NCBI GenBank assembly: GCA_964494325.1
Contig: CAZBTJ010000005.1
Span: 12,844 to 76,843 of the forward strand
Direction: 5' to 3'
Source of the DNA: JAIPFM01 sp964494325
GTDB lineage: Bacteria > Planctomycetota > Phycisphaerae > Sedimentisphaerales > Anaerobacaceae
Length of the DNA stretch: 64,000 nt
In this document: positions 17,051 to 26,800 of the stretch, piece after piece
Position numbering within the stretch: the first letter of the stretch is position 1
Layout: every line of letters begins with the position of its first letter
Notes under the pieces: generated by a model
Seen by the model: only the letters and a program-made list of their open reading frames with translations
What the model was told of the DNA's origin: nothing
The model's database searches: none
Made by a program: the position numbers and the translations under genes

Positions 17051-17271
17051 GTACTTTCGCCCATTAATTATTCACGTCATGAATGGCATTCTATGCCTAT
17101 GTCAGGAGACATCATTTTGCACATGATATGGTGTTTCTGAGGTCAAGCCACAAAACGGAAAAAGGCTTGTCGAGGGTTATGGAATAGACGGTTGATTGCT
17201 GTGTCGTCAAGTGATACAGCCAAGCCAAAACCAGTAAAAAAGTCTGCAGTATTAGAGAGCCCAAGACAAAC

Positions 17272-17859
17272 ATGCATTATCGAAATATACAAAGCCATAT
17301 TAAAGAAGAGCTCAAGGGGAGGGCAATAGTCGTGCAAAACATGTTGGCAAATGCCTTGCCCGATACACGGTTCATCAATCGAGTCGTCAGGCCCTGTATT
17401 GTTCGCTGTCTGGGCGGCCAATGCGGAAAGGCTGTGATGCTTCGCAAAGGCAGTTTCTATGGCAATGTGAAAAATATAAAAATTGGTGATCGCACGGGTG
17501 TCAATCGGGAGGTGTTTTTTGACGCTTATGACAAGATTACGATTGGCTCGCATGTGGGTATTGGTTTTCGAGTGATTTTTAATACGAGTACACATGAGAT
17601 GGGGCCTTCTGAGGCTAGGGTTGGTGATTTGATTGGCAGCCCGATTGTGGTGGAAGATGGTGTGTGGATTGGGGCTGGTGCGTATATTGGCCCTGGTGTG
17701 ACATTAGGACGCGGGTGCATTGTGTCTGCTGGGGCAGTAGTGAGCCGTTCAGTGGAGCCCAATGTGGTGGTTGCTGGGTCTCCGGCGAGGGTGATTCAGA
17801 GATTAGAAGGTCATGAGGTCCAGGCTATTTCGAAGTTTGAAGAGTGTAAAGCGAAATAA
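17272..17859 (+). CDS. Hexapeptide-repeat acetyltransferase (WcaF-like)
   Basis: 195 residues with left-handed beta-helix repeats: 'IKIGDRTGVNREVFFDAYDKITIGSHVGIGF', 'VVEDGVWIGAGAYIGPGVTLGRGCIVSAGAVV', and the terminal 'VVAGSPARVIQ'. The histidine in 'STHEMG' near residue 104 fits the catalytic base of the xenobiotic/WcaF acetyltransferase group. About 220 bases of non-coding sequence precede it, unlike the tight spacing elsewhere in the cluster. Confidence 0.88.
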   Translation: MHYRNIQSHIKEELKGRAIVVQNMLANALPDTRFINRVVRPCIVRCLGGQCGKAVMLRKGSFYGNVKNIKIGDRTGVNREVFFDAYDKITIGSHVGIGFRVIFNTSTHEMGPSEARVGDLIGSPIVVEDGVWIGAGAYIGPGVTLGRGCIVSAGAVVSRSVEPNVVVAGSPARVIQRLEGHEVQAISKFEECKAK

Positions 17860-17864
17860 TCATA

Positions 17865-19796
17865 GTGAATAAAGAAAACATACATGTAGTGATTCTGTGT
17901 GACTGTGTTGATGATGAGCGTTCGCCATTGATGTCGCAAAGTTCCATGGCAGGGTGGCCGGTCTGGGGCAAGTCTTCTTTTCTGGAATTTCTAAGGCAAG
18001 TCTCGCACTCTGATGTGTCAGATGTGACGGTGAGTTTTTGGGGTCACCAATCATTCTGGAATCATATGAAGTTGAATGAGTGTTCTGAAAACGTCAGGTT
18101 TGTTGAGGAAGAGTGGCCTGCTGGATCCGCTGGTGCCGTCCAACAGGCATTGTCTGGTGCCAAAGACGGGCTGACTGTGATTTATACTGGTAATCGCCTC
18201 TATTCGCCGTCCGTAGAGGTTTTGGTGGCCGAGCATAGGGCTCAGGGAGCCGACTTTAGTGTCGTCGTGAATCCAGATGGACAGAGTGCCGGTATCTATG
18301 TGTGCGATGTGGCAGTCAAGGAGTTGATCCCGGAAGAGGGCTATAGTGATATCAAGGAGTTCTTAATTCCTGCGCTGATTCGACGCGGTCAGGTTGTTAA
18401 GGCTCTGGTTTTGTCCGAGGATGTGGGTGCTTTCTCTGACTGTAAAAGCTATTTGCATGTGGTTCTTTCCAATATTGAATCTCTGGTAAGCCAGACCAGT
18501 GGGATGGTGAAACAGGTTTATTCTGAGGACGCATCTATCTGGGCTGGCGAAGAACTGGACCTGCCTGATAACGCTATGATTTCTGGCACTGTTGCGATTA
18601 TGCCTGGTGCCCATATTGGCCAGTGTTGCACCATTCAGGGGCCTGCGATTATTGGGGCTAACGCCAAGGTCCAGGATAATGCCGTCATTAGCCGCAGCAT
18701 TCTGTGGGATGGAGCCTGCGCAGGGCACGACTGTTTGATGAGAGAGTCTGTCATTGGGTATGATGTCGGCCTGTGCCCTGGGACAGTGATGTCTTCCAAT
18801 GAAACCCTGGCCGGCTATGCCATTGCCACGGAATCTCAAAATAAGGCCAAGAAAACCAATCACATCGCCCTTCGAATATTCCGATACCTTCAGAATAGTC
18901 AGCCCCGTGTGCCTTTGGGTTTGACGGCAAGTGTGCTGGCCTTGACAGGTTGTTTTCTTTGGTCCTATTGGACGAATTTGCTCGATTTGTGGCATGTCTG
19001 GTTGAGAAACGATGAGTACTCATCAGGTATGTTGGTCCCTGTTTTGGCCGCTTACGTTCTTTGGCTAAGGCGTGAGAGTTTGCGACATGTTCATGTAGGA
19101 CAGAGTGTGCTGGGCCTTGTGGGTTTGGTTGTGGCTCAGGCTTTCCGGCTGTTTGGGTTGATATATATGTATCAGGCAGCCGAAGCCTTGTCGATTGTGA
19201 TGACTATCGGATCTTGTGTTTTACTGCTGGGCGGCAAGGCACTGTACAAAAAAACACTACCTGTGTTGTTCTTTTTATTGTTGATGCTGCCCTGGCCTAT
19301 GCGTCTGCAGAGCAAAATCGCTTTTCCGCTTCAGGGATACGCAACAGATTCTGCCGTATTTTGCCTAGAGACATTTGGGTATGATGTCATTCAAGAGGGC
19401 ACTGTGATTCATATTGGTGATACAAGTGTGGCAGTGGCTGAAGCCTGTAATGGTTTGCGCATGATAACCGCTTTCTTTGTGATCGCAGGATTGGTGGCGT
19501 TGATAGCCAATCGATCACTATGGGAAAAAGCGGTCATTCTTTTTTCCAGTCTACCTATTGCATTGGTTTGCAATACAATACGTTTGGCGGCGACAGCAAT
19601 CGCATTTACTATGATCAAGGGCGATCTTTGGGAACAGGTGTTTCACGATTTTGGTGGTTATGCCATGATGCCATTGGCCTTGGGCATCATTGTTTTTGAG
19701 CTATGGATATTCAGTAAACTCACCATGCAGCCAGCGGAAGACACGCCATTGGTGATTCGGAGGGAACTCCAATTAAGCCAGGAGAAAGCAAGATGA
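17865..19796 (+). CDS. Fusion of degenerate nucleotidyltransferase, hexapeptide domain and exosortase
   Basis: 643 residues in three parts. Residues 1-220 look like a sugar-nucleotide pyrophosphorylase fold ('IHVVILCDCVDDERSPL' start, 'VIYTGNRLY' centre) but lack the G-x-G-x-R loop, so activity is doubtful. Residues 225-320 are hexapeptide repeats ('GAHIGQCCTIQGPAIIGANAKV'). Residues 345-625 are an eight-segment exosortase with the full catalytic set: Cys528 in 'AEACNGLRM', Arg573 in 'CNTIRLAA' and His594 in 'FHDFGG'. Exosortases cleave C-terminal sorting signals such as PEP-CTERM at the outer face of the inner membrane and are usually free-standing proteins of about 250-300 residues. Start is GTG, 5 bases after the acetyltransferase. 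The stop overlaps the next gene by ATGA. Confidence 0.85.
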   Translation: MNKENIHVVILCDCVDDERSPLMSQSSMAGWPVWGKSSFLEFLRQVSHSDVSDVTVSFWGHQSFWNHMKLNECSENVRFVEEEWPAGSAGAVQQALSGAKDGLTVIYTGNRLYSPSVEVLVAEHRAQGADFSVVVNPDGQSAGIYVCDVAVKELIPEEGYSDIKEFLIPALIRRGQVVKALVLSEDVGAFSDCKSYLHVVLSNIESLVSQTSGMVKQVYSEDASIWAGEELDLPDNAMISGTVAIMPGAHIGQCCTIQGPAIIGANAKVQDNAVISRSILWDGACAGHDCLMRESVIGYDVGLCPGTVMSSNETLAGYAIATESQNKAKKTNHIALRIFRYLQNSQPRVPLGLTASVLALTGCFLWSYWTNLLDLWHVWLRNDEYSSGMLVPVLAAYVLWLRRESLRHVHVGQSVLGLVGLVVAQAFRLFGLIYMYQAAEALSIVMTIGSCVLLLGGKALYKKTLPVLFFLLLMLPWPMRLQSKIAFPLQGYATDSAVFCLETFGYDVIQEGTVIHIGDTSVAVAEACNGLRMITAFFVIAGLVALIANRSLWEKAVILFSSLPIALVCNTIRLAATAIAFTMIKGDLWEQVFHDFGGYAMMPLALGIIVFELWIFSKLTMQPAEDTPLVIRRELQLSQEKAR

Positions 19797-22171
19797 ATCA
19801 TCTTGAAAAGTATCTAGATCGAATTATAGATCAACGCTCTCATCGACCTCGGTATGATGAGCGTATTGAGCCATCATTGCCCATACCTTTCACTCCACCT
19901 GTTGAAGTGACTCCTGTTGTCGTCACGGACTCCGGTGAAGGAGATCAAGGAGACCATGGCCCTGATATATTGGGTGCCATGAAACGACGATGGTACATCC
20001 TCTTGTTGATGTTTATTCTCCTGGCGCCTGTTGCCATATGGGGCGTGTGGATTTTTGTGCAGCCGGGTCACATTGTAGTGGGACGCATCAAAGTGGCGCC
20101 TGCTGTTCTGGATATTATGACGGGTGATGAAAACAGAGGGTCGATTGGGAATTATGCAGAATTCATGGCCACTCAGGCACTGACGGTGATCAGTACCAGT
20201 GTGTTGCAGAATGTGGTGGATGACCTGTTAAACAAAAATCTTCATTTCTTCCAGGAAGAGCCCAGCGATTTGTCTCGCAAACTCAACGAGATTTTGGGCA
20301 AGGAAACCCGAAGCATGGATGCCATGGAGGTGTTACGCGGTGCTACCACAGCGGGCATTATCACGGCATCTCCCAGACGAAATACTCATTTCATTGAGGT
20401 GAGGATGAAATCTATGTATCCGGAAGAGGCGATACAGATTGTAGATATTATTATCCGTAACTATCAAAGTCTTTACGACGTCGGGGCTAATCTGGAAGGC
20501 CAACGGAATCTGGAAGCATTGATCCAGGAACATGATCTTATTGTCAAACGCATTACTTCAGCCAAATCGAAAATTCGTGAACTGGCCCAGGAAACGGGCG
20601 TTACTTCTGATGTAGGGCCTGGGCAGGAAATGTTATATGCTGAACGTTCAATAGAGTTAGAAGCCAAAAGAATTGCTTTGGAAACAGAGATGGTCATGAT
20701 TGAACAGACCATGGATAGTAATGCGACGGAAGTCGGATATCGTTTGGCAGAACGAGAATCCTTTGTCAACTCTGATGCCCATGTCATTGAATTAACCCGT
20801 CAAGTTGTCACCATGGAACAGGAATTATTGGTGGCCCGAGCTAAACTGGCCTTGTCAAATCCTCTGATTCGTGAAAAAGAGAAACTGCTGGCTACATTCC
20901 AACAGACATTGCAGGACAAAGTGGGAAAACGAGGTCAAGACTATGATCTGCTGATGGCAGATCAGGCCGGTCAATTAAAGCAGAATAAAATTGATCTGCT
21001 CATGACAGATTTAAATCAAACAAAGGAAGAAGAAAAACGTTATAAAGAACTGCTTTCCGCCGAAAAACTGAAGTTGGCTCAACAGGGAAACACCTTGTTG
21101 GCCATTAAAGATATGCAGTTTGATGTTGATATGGATATGGAGCTTCGTGACACACTGGCACGTCGTATCAAGCAGATGCAGATGGAGAAAAACCAAAAGC
21201 CACGTATTGCCATTGATGATTCTGCCACTCGTGAGCGATATGAGGACAAGAGGGTGCCATATTCCGCAGGCATGGCCATGGGTGTCCTTGGATTGGGATG
21301 TATGGTGGCCTTATTTGTTGATAGGGCTGACAAGCGTGTAAAAGATCCAGAAGATGTGGTGGCTCAAACCAATCTTCCACTCATAGGTACTGTGGCGAAT
21401 GCTCGCACTGTCAAGTCGTCCAAGTTTGCAGAGCAATTAGCCAGTGACTATCAAACGATTCGAACTAATTTGACGCTTCTGGGCGCCAGTGGCATACCTA
21501 AGTTGCTCTGCGTTACCAGTCCTGGTCCTAGAGAAGGTAAGTCGTCCTTTACAGTCAATTTGGCAACCAGTTTGGCCAAATCTGGTAAGAGGGTGCTTCT
21601 AATTGATGGTGACTTGCGAAAACCGGATGTGCTTCAAAAGATGAGTTTTTCGCACATGACTGAGCAGGTCAGTCATGCACCTCTTCAGGATGGTTTTGAA
21701 TATTCGATCTGGACTGTTGATGCGACAGGGTTGGATATGATGGTGCCTGATGTAAGCAAACATGGAGATGTGTATGAATTGATTGCTTCTCCAGTGATTG
21801 CTCATCGCATTGTCCATTTGTCACAAAGATATGATCACGTCATCATTGATACATCGCCGGTTCTTGCCTTTCCTGATGCTTTGATATGGGCTCGTATTGC
21901 AGGGTCTGTGATCTTAATAGGATTTTCCGGAAAAACCACAAGGGATGATCTAATTGATGCGAAGGAACGCATTGGCCAAACCAACGCTCAGATATTGGGC
22001 ACAGTTTTAAACAATGTCAAGGTGTCACATGGATATCAACGCTATCACTATGGCTATTACGATCAGAAGCGCGGGCGACGTGATAAACGCATGAATCAAA
22101 AACTCGTGATGGCTGCCCGAGAGACCATGAAAACTGGTAACGCCAAGAAACCCAGAGAAAAGAGCGCCTAG
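19793..22171 (+). CDS. Wzc-type polysaccharide co-polymerase and tyrosine autokinase
   Basis: 792 residues. A cytoplasmic N-terminal tail is followed by a first membrane segment (about residues 66-88), a large coiled-coil-rich periplasmic domain (Wzz-like, about 90-480), a second segment (about 482-505) and a cytoplasmic BY-kinase domain. The kinase has Walker A 'GPREGKSS' near 577, Walker A' 'LLIDGDLRKP' near 602, Walker B 'VIIDTSPVLAF' near 684, and a C-terminal tyrosine cluster 'YQRYHYGYY' for autophosphorylation. It controls chain length and export. The start overlaps the exosortase fusion stop (ATGA), so the two are translationally coupled. No Wza partner is found in the window. Confidence 0.95.
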   Translation: MNHLEKYLDRIIDQRSHRPRYDERIEPSLPIPFTPPVEVTPVVVTDSGEGDQGDHGPDILGAMKRRWYILLLMFILLAPVAIWGVWIFVQPGHIVVGRIKVAPAVLDIMTGDENRGSIGNYAEFMATQALTVISTSVLQNVVDDLLNKNLHFFQEEPSDLSRKLNEILGKETRSMDAMEVLRGATTAGIITASPRRNTHFIEVRMKSMYPEEAIQIVDIIIRNYQSLYDVGANLEGQRNLEALIQEHDLIVKRITSAKSKIRELAQETGVTSDVGPGQEMLYAERSIELEAKRIALETEMVMIEQTMDSNATEVGYRLAERESFVNSDAHVIELTRQVVTMEQELLVARAKLALSNPLIREKEKLLATFQQTLQDKVGKRGQDYDLLMADQAGQLKQNKIDLLMTDLNQTKEEEKRYKELLSAEKLKLAQQGNTLLAIKDMQFDVDMDMELRDTLARRIKQMQMEKNQKPRIAIDDSATRERYEDKRVPYSAGMAMGVLGLGCMVALFVDRADKRVKDPEDVVAQTNLPLIGTVANARTVKSSKFAEQLASDYQTIRTNLTLLGASGIPKLLCVTSPGPREGKSSFTVNLATSLAKSGKRVLLIDGDLRKPDVLQKMSFSHMTEQVSHAPLQDGFEYSIWTVDATGLDMMVPDVSKHGDVYELIASPVIAHRIVHLSQRYDHVIIDTSPVLAFPDALIWARIAGSVILIGFSGKTTRDDLIDAKERIGQTNAQILGTVLNNVKVSHGYQRYHYGYYDQKRGRRDKRMNQKLVMAARETMKTGNAKKPREKSA

Positions 22172-22191
22172 AAAGTCTGGTACCTAATTGT

Positions 22192-23820
22192 ATGAATCTA
22201 GTTTTATTCCAATCTGAAGCAGTGATGCCTCGTAACGAAAGACGACTCGTTCAGGCATTGGAGCATCCTTTGCTTGCAGCGATGCTTGAGGTGTGTCATG
22301 CCCAAATTATGGGGAATGCGTTATTTGCATTACCATCATCAACATCTTCAGATGTGCAATTGAAATCGGGATATTGTACATACTCTGAAGCAAAGCAGGT
22401 TATTAAGTCATGGATTCCTTCCTTGGAAGATAATGCTGATTGGGTTTGCATTTCACAAGGAGAGCTTATACATCGGGTTGATGAGGCCAGGGTGACGTCA
22501 TTATTGTGCCAAACAAGTGCCTCTGTGGTTTGTTTGCGTGTGGATGATCAATTGGTTGGACACCGAGAGCAGATTTGGTATACGCATCACGATCAAATTG
22601 TGGGATTTCGAAGGCATTACGAGGATTCAGTTGTGCCAGTGCCTTCATTTAAGGACTGGCCACACAGACTTTACATTCGAAGCTGTTGTGTGTCTCATTT
22701 TTTGGAATTGTCCCTCGACTATGGGGATGTTAAGGCCACATGTCTGGCAAACGATTTGCCTATGCAATCATTTTCTGTGGCCGGTGTGTCGCATGATTTG
22801 AACACCACTGAAGGCCAATTAGGACTGGTTCGGCTGATCAATGAGCATGAGGATCATATGCGCGAGATACTAGAGATTGTGCCAGAGTACCGTTGCTTGA
22901 GTCATGAGAACCGCCATACAAGATGTGGGCCGAGGGTCATTGGACGGAGTTGGGTGTCCAAGTCTTCCAACGTGTCTTCAAAAGCTGTGTTGATTTCTCC
23001 AGTGGTGGTATCAGAACAAACAAAGGTTGAATCAAGAGCAGTACTTGAATCCTCAATTATTGGGCCAGCACAGACCGTCCAAGAAAGATCCGTGGTGAGC
23101 CATTCTGTGTTTTCAAAGAAACAAGATGGTGGCTATCAATCGTTTGAAGATAAGACGTTTTACAGACTTGAGCCTCAGCAAAGTCGATTTCGTTACTGGC
23201 CTAGATGGGCTTACATAAATACACTGAAAAGAGCTGTTGACATTGTAATTTCCCTGATGGTTCTGGTTCTTTTTCTGCCCATCTTTCCCGTAATTGCTTT
23301 GGCAATCAAGCTAAATTCACCAGGTCCAATCTTTTATAAAGCGAGACGACAAGGCTGGTTCGGAAAAGATTTTGACTGTCTGAAATTCAGGACCATGAAG
23401 GCGGGGTCTGATCAGCTACAGGACAAATTACGTGCCATTAATGAGGTTGACGGGCCTCAGTTCAAAATGGCTGATGACCCCAGAATATGTGCTCTGGGAA
23501 AGTTCCTGCGAGAGACTTATATAGACGAAATTCCCCAGTTTATCAACGTCTTAAAGGGAGAGATGAGTGTGGTAGGTCCCAGGCCTTCGCCTCAGAGTGA
23601 AAATACTCAATGCCCAAGATGGCGTGATGCCAGGCTTTCCGTACGCCCTGGAGTGACAGGACTTTGGCAGTTACTGCGAACGCGAGAACCTCTGAGAGAT
23701 TTTCAAGAATGGATTTTCTACGACATTGATTATGTTAAGCGAGTGTCAGCTCGTTTGGATTTATGGATATGCTGGAAGACCTTCCTGCAAATGCTTGGGA
23801 AGTTTTCAGAACAATTCTGA
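22192..23820 (+). CDS. Initiating phosphoglycosyl transferase with degenerate pyrophosphorylase/hexapeptide N-terminus
   Basis: 542 residues. The C-terminal 200 are a complete bacterial sugar transferase domain: membrane hairpin 'VISLMVLVLFLPIFPVIALAI', 'GPIFYKARRQG', 'FDCLKFRTM', 'LRETYIDEIPQFINVLKGEMSVVGPRP' and 'RPGVTGLWQL', as in WcaJ/WbaP. It would transfer a sugar-1-phosphate to undecaprenyl phosphate, starting each repeat unit. In WcaJ the N-terminal half is four membrane segments plus a CoA-binding-like domain; here residues 1-330 are soluble and look like a divergent nucleotidyltransferase fold followed by hexapeptide-like repeats ('VESRAVLESSIIGPAQTVQERSVV' region). That mirrors the exosortase fusion encoded at 17865-19796. 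Donor sugar unknown. Confidence 0.88.
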   Translation: MNLVLFQSEAVMPRNERRLVQALEHPLLAAMLEVCHAQIMGNALFALPSSTSSDVQLKSGYCTYSEAKQVIKSWIPSLEDNADWVCISQGELIHRVDEARVTSLLCQTSASVVCLRVDDQLVGHREQIWYTHHDQIVGFRRHYEDSVVPVPSFKDWPHRLYIRSCCVSHFLELSLDYGDVKATCLANDLPMQSFSVAGVSHDLNTTEGQLGLVRLINEHEDHMREILEIVPEYRCLSHENRHTRCGPRVIGRSWVSKSSNVSSKAVLISPVVVSEQTKVESRAVLESSIIGPAQTVQERSVVSHSVFSKKQDGGYQSFEDKTFYRLEPQQSRFRYWPRWAYINTLKRAVDIVISLMVLVLFLPIFPVIALAIKLNSPGPIFYKARRQGWFGKDFDCLKFRTMKAGSDQLQDKLRAINEVDGPQFKMADDPRICALGKFLRETYIDEIPQFINVLKGEMSVVGPRPSPQSENTQCPRWRDARLSVRPGVTGLWQLLRTREPLRDFQEWIFYDIDYVKRVSARLDLWICWKTFLQMLGKFSEQF

Positions 23821-23865
23821 TTCAGTGAAACCTATCAGGTTTTTAATAATGAATGAGAACAGACT

Positions 23866-26800
23866 ATGAGATATTTCAATTGGAAATTGGCCACCGTATT
23901 GCTTCTTGGATTCGGAATTATCGCCGGCACAGTTGTGGGTCTGCATAGTATTCGGAAGTCCGGTCGATATGAAGAGTACTATGATCAGGGCATGCAGAGT
24001 TTTGAACAAGGGCAATGGAAAGACGCTACAGAAAATCTGGGAAAGTACATTAGGATTGATCGTCAAAACTCTGATGTACTTCACAAATATGCCCAAGCTC
24101 AGCTCAAGATCAGGCCGTCAAAAAGGGGCAACATACAGCAGGCATCAGAGGCTTTTCGAGAAATACTCAGAATTGACTCTGGGGACAAAAAAGCAGTAAA
24201 ACAACTGGTTGAAATCTACCTCCAGACCGGCGCCATTGGAGAAGCTCGTTTGGTGGCTCAACGTTTCTTGCAGGATCGAGAGGGTCAGGATAGTGACGTC
24301 AAGCGGCTCCTTGCGGAGGCCATGATCCAGCAAAGAGAATTCAGTGAAGCCTATTCAACTCTAAAATCTGTGATTGAAAATGAACCCAATCAAATAAAGG
24401 TCTACGAACGGTTGGTTGGGGTTACCCTGGGTCATCCAGACGATTTTGAAGAAACTGCCATGTTTTGGCTTGATTTGGCTATTCAAAACAATCCAGAGTC
24501 AGCTTCTGCCTATCTTGCGCGAGCGCGTTTTCATTTGCGGAATCAAAAAGAGGCCGCAGCGACTCGTGATTTGGAAGCGGCATTGACACAGACACTGTCT
24601 GATCCCGAGGAACATTTGAATGCGGCGGTATTGTATCGGGCGGTTGGGCAAATGGAGTTGGCCAAGGAACAACTGGACGCTATACAGGCATGTCAGCCGG
24701 ATCACCTGGCCATGTGGGTTTTTCGGGCTGGTGCGGCTTTCTTATCGCAGGACAAAGAGGAAATGCGGCGGGTGGCAAATCAAGGCCTGACCCATCTTAG
24801 TGAAAACAAGTGGGAGTTTTATCCCCTCGCGGCTGAGTTGTTTGTACGGGCTGAAACATATGACAAAGCAGGTGATTGCTTACGCATTCTAAGTGAGCAG
24901 GGTACTTACCCTGCCGAGGTCGCATTTTTGGAGGGTCTCATAGCCATTCAAAAAAAGCACGCGCAAGCGGCTGTTCAGAAGTGGCAACGTGCATTGGCAC
25001 TGGGCTATGGTTCTTTCTCAACTTACAGGCAACGATATTTGGGATTCAAACCTGCTTCACTCAAATTACTGCTGGCATCAGCGCAGGCACAGTTGGGGGA
25101 TACCATGTCATCTCGTCAATTGTTGGAATCTGTGGCCAGTGACAATGAAGAGGATATGTCAGTTCAATTGTCCTTGGCCAGACACATGGCCCAAATGGGT
25201 GACTGGACACAAGCCAAAACCTATGTCCAGCGAGTTCTAGAGAGAAATCCACGCCATGCAAAAGCTGCTTTGCTCGATCTAGAGGTTGATGTCAAGCTAC
25301 TTAACCGTCAGGGGATATCCGTTGATCCCAGTCAGTGGGAAAGCATCGAACAGAGACGTATACAATTGTCTGAGTTTGTAGAAGATGCCGTGTCTTTATC
25401 TCTCTTGAAGTTCCAGATTTCCCTCAATCGACAGGACCTGGATACCGCGACATCTATCCTGGAAGAAATGAACCCCAGTGATCCTGTTGACCAGCGCAAA
25501 GTGACTGTGGCCTGGGTGAATCTTCTGTTTGCACAAAACAGAACCGATGAGATTATCACGAGGTTAAGAACGGCGGTTGAGCAGCATGACCAGTCGGCAC
25601 AAATGGTACGATTGTTGGCCGACTTCCTTTCTGAAGCGGGGGACAATAATGCCGTAGAAAAAGTCCTTTCCGACGGCATGCTCAAAATCAACGACCCTAC
25701 ACAAAGTTTGAATCTCGGCATCATGCTGAGCGATTTCCTAACTGAATGGGACCAGGAAGGTAAGAAAAAATCCTTACTGGAAAGGCTTGATCAGAAATTT
25801 CCCAATACCATCTCAGTTCAGAGGAAACTACTTCAATGTGCCAGTCTGATTGAGCAACCCCAAAAGGCTCAGACGATAATTGACAAAATTCGATCTCTTG
25901 AAGGGGATGAAGGGTGGCAATGGCGGTATGAGCAGGCCAAGTTGTGGTTTATGCAGAAAAACTTTGAAAACAAGTATTCAGAAGCTGTCTCCTTGCTGCA
26001 AAAGAATTTGCGGAACAATGGGAATGATCAGTTTAGTCGAAGAATGCTGGCCGCCGTTTACAGTAAAGCGGGGCAATCATCTCAAGCACTGGCGACTTAT
26101 CGAAATGCATTAAATCGAGAGCCCTACAACCTATCCATCATTATTCCTGCTGTAAGAACCTTGCAGGCTGCCAAAGAATTTGATGAAGCCGATGCCATTT
26201 TGAACCGAGTGGCCAAAAAAGATTTGACAGATCCTACTTTGGACAGACTTCAAGTCAACAGTTATTTGCAGCGAGGACAAGTGGCTTCGGCTGCGAAGCT
26301 CATGCAATCTTGCTTAACCGATGATCCCAACAATATTGGCATTGCGATGGATTTGGCGAAACTCAAGGTGAGTCAGAAAGAATATGATGTGGCCAAGGGC
26401 ATGCTTGAAAAAATCAAAGAAAGCACGCAAGAACAGTCAGTTACTTTTGGTGCTGAACGCCTTACAATTCAGATGCTCCTGTACCAAGGATTACCAGATG
26501 AGGCGTTACAGCGCTGTAATGATCTGGTGACTCAATGTAATAATGCTGAGAGTCTGGAGTTGAGATACACCGTAAAACTGCTGTTGGGTCAGGATAAAGG
26601 GGCCGTTTCTGATCTGGACAAAGCCCTTGAGTTTAAACCCGACGATGCCGACTTGTGGGTCAAGAAAAGCTCACTCCATTGGTCACTACAGCAAAAAGAA
26701 AAGGCAATGGCTGCCATAGATAAAGCGGTGGTGTTGTCGCCCAGCGATCCCAATGTGGTAGTACAGGCCATCAATATTTTCGTGGCTACGCAAGAATCTG

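Noticed and set aside
18363..18995. Minus-strand open frame of 210 codons inside the exosortase fusion
   Set aside because: Opposite strand of a well-supported gene, no recognisable domain.
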